NCBI GenBank assembly: GCA_030697855.1
Contig: JAUYOU010000011.1
Coordinates: forward strand, 1 to 23,385
Length of the DNA stretch: 23,385 nucleotides
Direction of reading: 5' to 3'
Origin: a bacterium
GTDB lineage: Bacteria > Patescibacteriota > Minisyncoccia > JACQLN01
A program made the translations under genes and the position numbers. The notes under the pieces are model-generated. The model worked only from the letters and a program-made list of their open reading frames with translations, was not told where the DNA came from and ran no database searches. Shown here in pieces: positions 21,907-23,385 of this stretch. Position 1 is the stretch's first letter, and each line of letters starts with the position of its first letter.

Positions 21907-21935
21907 AGTCTAGCCTGTACTCATAAACCCGTCAA
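21907..21935 (-). promoter_or_regulatory. Promoter of the GC-rich mini-gene
   Basis: On the minus strand TTGACG (21930-21935), a 17-nt spacer and TAGACT (21907-21912) form a near-consensus vegetative promoter. It lies only 9 nt after the DsbB-like gene's stop, which shows that the mini-gene has its own transcript. Confidence 0.7.
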
Positions 21936-21943
21936 GACCTACC

Positions 21944-22453
21944 TCAGTTGTTTCTAGATTTCCAATTTAAAATAGTTAAAAGCAAAAATGCAGTAAAACC
22001 CATTAAAGGCAGGGTCACATAACCAAAATTTATAAAGTATCTTTGGGCACAACTTACAGAAGTTGCCCCACAAATTATAGAAGGCACCAAGCCCATTTGT
22101 AAAAGCGAATGGTATCCAGTAATAATTAAACCAGCTATAGACAATGCTTTAATATATTTTGTTACAGCTATATCTTTTTTAATTAAGGCAACACTTAAAA
22201 TAATTAGTTGTGGGTATAAGAAAATTCTACCCCACCAACATAATTCGCAAGGTATGTAGCCAGCAATTTCGGAATAAAATAAACTGCCAATTACGCCACC
22301 TAAAACAACAAGTAAAGAAAGTTCCGAAACTCTTTTGTTAACAAAATTTAAAACAGAGTTATTTTTAGTTATTTTTGCGATAACTAAAAATACTACTGCT
22401 ATTTGGGCAATAACTGTAAAAGCAGAAAGTATAAAGTTGGCAGAATTTATCAT
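21944..22453 (-). CDS. DsbB/BdbC-like disulfide oxidoreductase, membrane protein
   Basis: A 169-residue integral membrane protein that would reoxidise an extracytoplasmic thiol oxidase and pass electrons to quinone. Hydrophobic segments lie at about 8-27, 45-62, 77-91, 103-122 and 143-163. The first cysteine pair is C69-E-L-C72 in IPCELCWWGRIFLYPQ, which is characteristic of DsbB/BdbC. The second pair is Cys128 and Cys135 in CGATSVSCAQRYF. The start ATG directly abuts the TAA of the thioredoxin-like gene, so the two are translationally coupled and form a DsbA/DsbB-type pair. The likely clients are exported Cys-rich proteins such as those at 12248-14263 and 16548-19181. Confidence 0.9.
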   Translation of the reverse strand: MINSANFILSAFTVIAQIAVVFLVIAKITKNNSVLNFVNKRVSELSLLVVLGGVIGSLFYSEIAGYIPCELCWWGRIFLYPQLIILSVALIKKDIAVTKYIKALSIAGLIITGYHSLLQMGLVPSIICGATSVSCAQRYFINFGYVTLPLMGFTAFLLLTILNWKSRNN

Positions 22454-22837
22454 TTATTTTTTATCTTCTGTTAGTGTACAAGAAGTTTTCTCGGCTAATT
22501 CTTGTAATGTAAAAACATCTGTGGCACGCGTGCCATCTTTAAATTCCCAAGTAGGGTAACCTTCTATTTTTTTATCTATACAGTTTTGGGTTTGACCTTG
22601 GCCACTAGGTAATGAGCATTCAACATAAGGCAAAAGTCTTTCCGATTTACCAAATAATTTCTTTTGATTCTGGCAGTGTGGGCACCAGAAAGCACCATAA
22701 AAAGTGGCGCCACTATCTTTTATACAGGTAGCAAAACTATCGTATTTACCCGGTTGGGTATAATCATAGATCCCGTAGCCAATCAATCCAACTACACCGC
22801 CTATTAATATGCCGATTACAATTTTTGTTAGATTCAT
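22454..22837 (-). CDS. Membrane-anchored thioredoxin-like (DsbA-type) protein
   Basis: With the start at the ATG at 22837 the protein has 127 residues. I reject the TTG at 22861 because it lies inside the upstream terminator's T run. Residues 4-24 are a membrane anchor. The thioredoxin-like part has FYGAFWCPHCQNQKKLFG (46-63) with active-site CPHC at 52-55, and the cis-proline motif GYPTWEF at 93-99. The YGAFWCPHC form is what I recall from the thioredoxin domain fused to VKOR proteins, where VKOR is the oxidant; here a DsbB-like partner takes its place. Further cysteines at 38, 74, 86 and 120 may form structural bridges. It should act outside the membrane to form disulfides in secreted proteins. 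Confidence 0.88.
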   Translation of the reverse strand: MNLTKIVIGILIGGVVGLIGYGIYDYTQPGKYDSFATCIKDSGATFYGAFWCPHCQNQKKLFGKSERLLPYVECSLPSGQGQTQNCIDKKIEGYPTWEFKDGTRATDVFTLQELAEKTSCTLTEDKK

Positions 22838-22859
22838 ATTTTTATAAAATAATGGTAAC

Positions 22860-22883
22860 AAAAAACACCAGCTTTCGCTAGTG
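22860..22883 (-). terminator. Terminator of the 16S rRNA/tRNA-Asn transcript
   Basis: On the minus strand CACTAGC-GAAA-GCTGGTG forms a 7-bp stem (one T-G) with a GNRA tetraloop, followed by six T residues. It separates the RNA genes from the thioredoxin-like gene starting at 22837. Confidence 0.88.
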
Positions 22884-22902
22884 ATTTTTGATTAGCTTCA
22901 GT

Positions 22903-22957
22903 GCTCCGCAGGTAGGATTCCCTCCTTCGCTAAAGCTTCGAAAGGGCAGGCGAACCT
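22903..22957 (-). pseudogene. tRNA-Asn 3' fragment split by a 31-nt palindromic insert
   Basis: Positions 22903-22920 are identical over 18 nt to the 3' end of the intact tRNA-Asn (23008-23025), covering the acceptor and T-arm. In the T-loop the match stops, and a 31-nt segment (22921-22951) follows with the hairpin CCTTCG-CTAAAGCTT-CGAAAGG. The tRNA match then resumes for 7 nt (GAACCTA, 22952-22958 region) before ending. The anticodon and D-arms are absent, so this is not a functional tRNA. It lies 50 nt downstream of the real one in the same transcript. Confidence 0.7.
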
Positions 22958-23008
22958 ATGGGGCGAATTGCTTTTCTGGGGTAATTTTAAACTATATAAA
23001 ACTCTAAG

Positions 23009-23080
23009 CTCCGCAGGTAGGATTCGAACCTACGACCATCTCCTTAACAGGGAGTTGCTCTACCACTGAGCTACTGCGGA
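23009..23080 (-). tRNA. tRNA-Asn (anticodon GTT)
   Basis: A 72-nt cloverleaf on the minus strand: acceptor TCCGCAG/CTGCGGA, D-arm GCTC-AGTGGTA-GAGC, anticodon loop CTGTTAA with anticodon GTT, T-arm GTAGG-TTCGAAT-CCTAC, discriminator G. CCA is not encoded. The outermost anticodon-stem pair (27-43) is A-A, and the rest is intact. The flanks continue the acceptor stem with 10 more perfect base pairs (23000-23009 with 23081-23090), giving a 17-bp helix in the precursor. It lies about 290 nt downstream of the 16S 3' end and is probably cotranscribed with it. Confidence 0.95.
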
Positions 23081-23150
23081 GCTTAGAGTTCTTATTGTCT
23101 ACTGCAGAATATAACCCATATATATTAACAAAAACGTCGAAATTATCAAA

Positions 23151-23298
23151 CCCAGTAGTAACTTGAGCTGAAGGTCTTTTGCATCAAACCAAATTTGAAA
23201 ATCTGATGGAAAATAATCTGACAGTTAATGTTATATTGTTTAGATAAACAAATAAAATCAAAAGACCTTGGTTTGATTACAGCTCAACTACTACTGGG
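23151..23298 (-). other. 16S 3' spacer with a long stem and two mutually exclusive inner helices
   Basis: An outer helix joins 23151-23170 to 23280-23298 (10 bp, a bulge and a mismatch, then 8 bp). Inside it AAGGTCTTTTG (23171-23181) pairs perfectly with 23259-23269, and ATCAAACCAA (23183-23192) pairs perfectly with 23268-23277. The order of the arms makes these two inner helices cross, so they cannot be nested together. It lies about 73 nt beyond the 16S 3' end and is expected in the precursor rRNA. Confidence 0.65.
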
Positions 23299-23370
23299 TC
23301 GAATTTGCAATTAAATTTAAAATAATTTAATATTTTATTAACGATGTTCTTTGTCGAATATTAATGTGGG

Positions 23371-23385
23371 GAGGAGGTGATCCAA
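23371..23385 (-). rRNA. 16S rRNA, 3' end (partial, rest lies beyond the window)
   Basis: The minus strand reads TTGGATCACCTCCTC at the window edge, the universal 16S 3' end with an intact anti-Shine-Dalgarno CCTCC. The mature end is uncertain by about 3 nt. The gene continues to the right of the window. Confidence 0.9.

Noticed and set aside
22837..22861. TTG start at 22861 for the thioredoxin-like protein
   Set aside because: It falls in the T run of the RNA-operon terminator, and the ATG at 22837 leads directly into the membrane anchor.

Overview
The window looks like a chromosomal segment of a Candidate Phyla Radiation (Patescibacteria) bacterium, most likely Parcubacteria-like. Supporting signs are low-GC DNA using TGA as an ordinary stop, several secreted proteins that carry the same peptidoglycan-binding module, a divergent short class II aldolase, a pyruvate kinase cut down to its barrel, and many genes without a Shine-Dalgarno site. 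The assignment rests on recalled family resemblance, not on a database search.

Layout: (1) 2-5910, plus strand: the 3' end of an unknown gene, a PfkB-family sugar kinase with an unknown 414-aa partner, a class II fructose-bisphosphate aldolase, ribosomal protein bL25, and a secreted coiled-coil/lytic-transglycosylase protein. (2) 5979-11824, minus strand: a very tight six-gene operon of D-2-hydroxyacid (probably D-lactate) dehydrogenase, glycerate 2-kinase, enolase, minimal pyruvate kinase, a DoxX membrane protein, and a secreted peptidoglycan-binding/FN3 protein. (3) 11970-14263, plus: a small single-pass membrane protein and a secreted protein with six four-cysteine repeats. (4) 14381-20522, minus: an unknown helical secreted protein and two large peptidoglycan-binding surface proteins sharing an identical 16-residue C-terminal tail. 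(5) 20681-22837: a small secreted charged protein, a DUF167 protein, an isolated and extremely GC-rich 81-codon gene with its own strong promoter, strong Shine-Dalgarno and strong terminator, then a DsbB-like protein and a thioredoxin-like partner. (6) 22860-23385, minus: the 3' end of a 16S rRNA gene, a structured spacer, tRNA-Asn, and a broken tRNA-Asn 3' half split by a palindromic insert, then a terminator. No 23S gene follows the 16S.

How it fits together: the minus-strand operon encodes a continuous route from D-glycerate through 2-phosphoglycerate, phosphoenolpyruvate and pyruvate to (probably) D-lactate, which is ATP-neutral and consumes one NADH. The rest is largely an envelope island: three peptidoglycan-binding surface proteins, a wall hydrolase, a protein with 26 cysteines, and a DsbB/thioredoxin pair that could oxidise such cysteines.

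The most unusual items are the GC-rich mini-gene (78 of 81 codons end in G or C), the palindrome-split tRNA fragment, the mutually exclusive stems in the 16S 3' spacer, the shared C-terminal tail, and the recurring placement of a -10 box 6-8 nt before the start codon, which suggests leaderless mRNAs.
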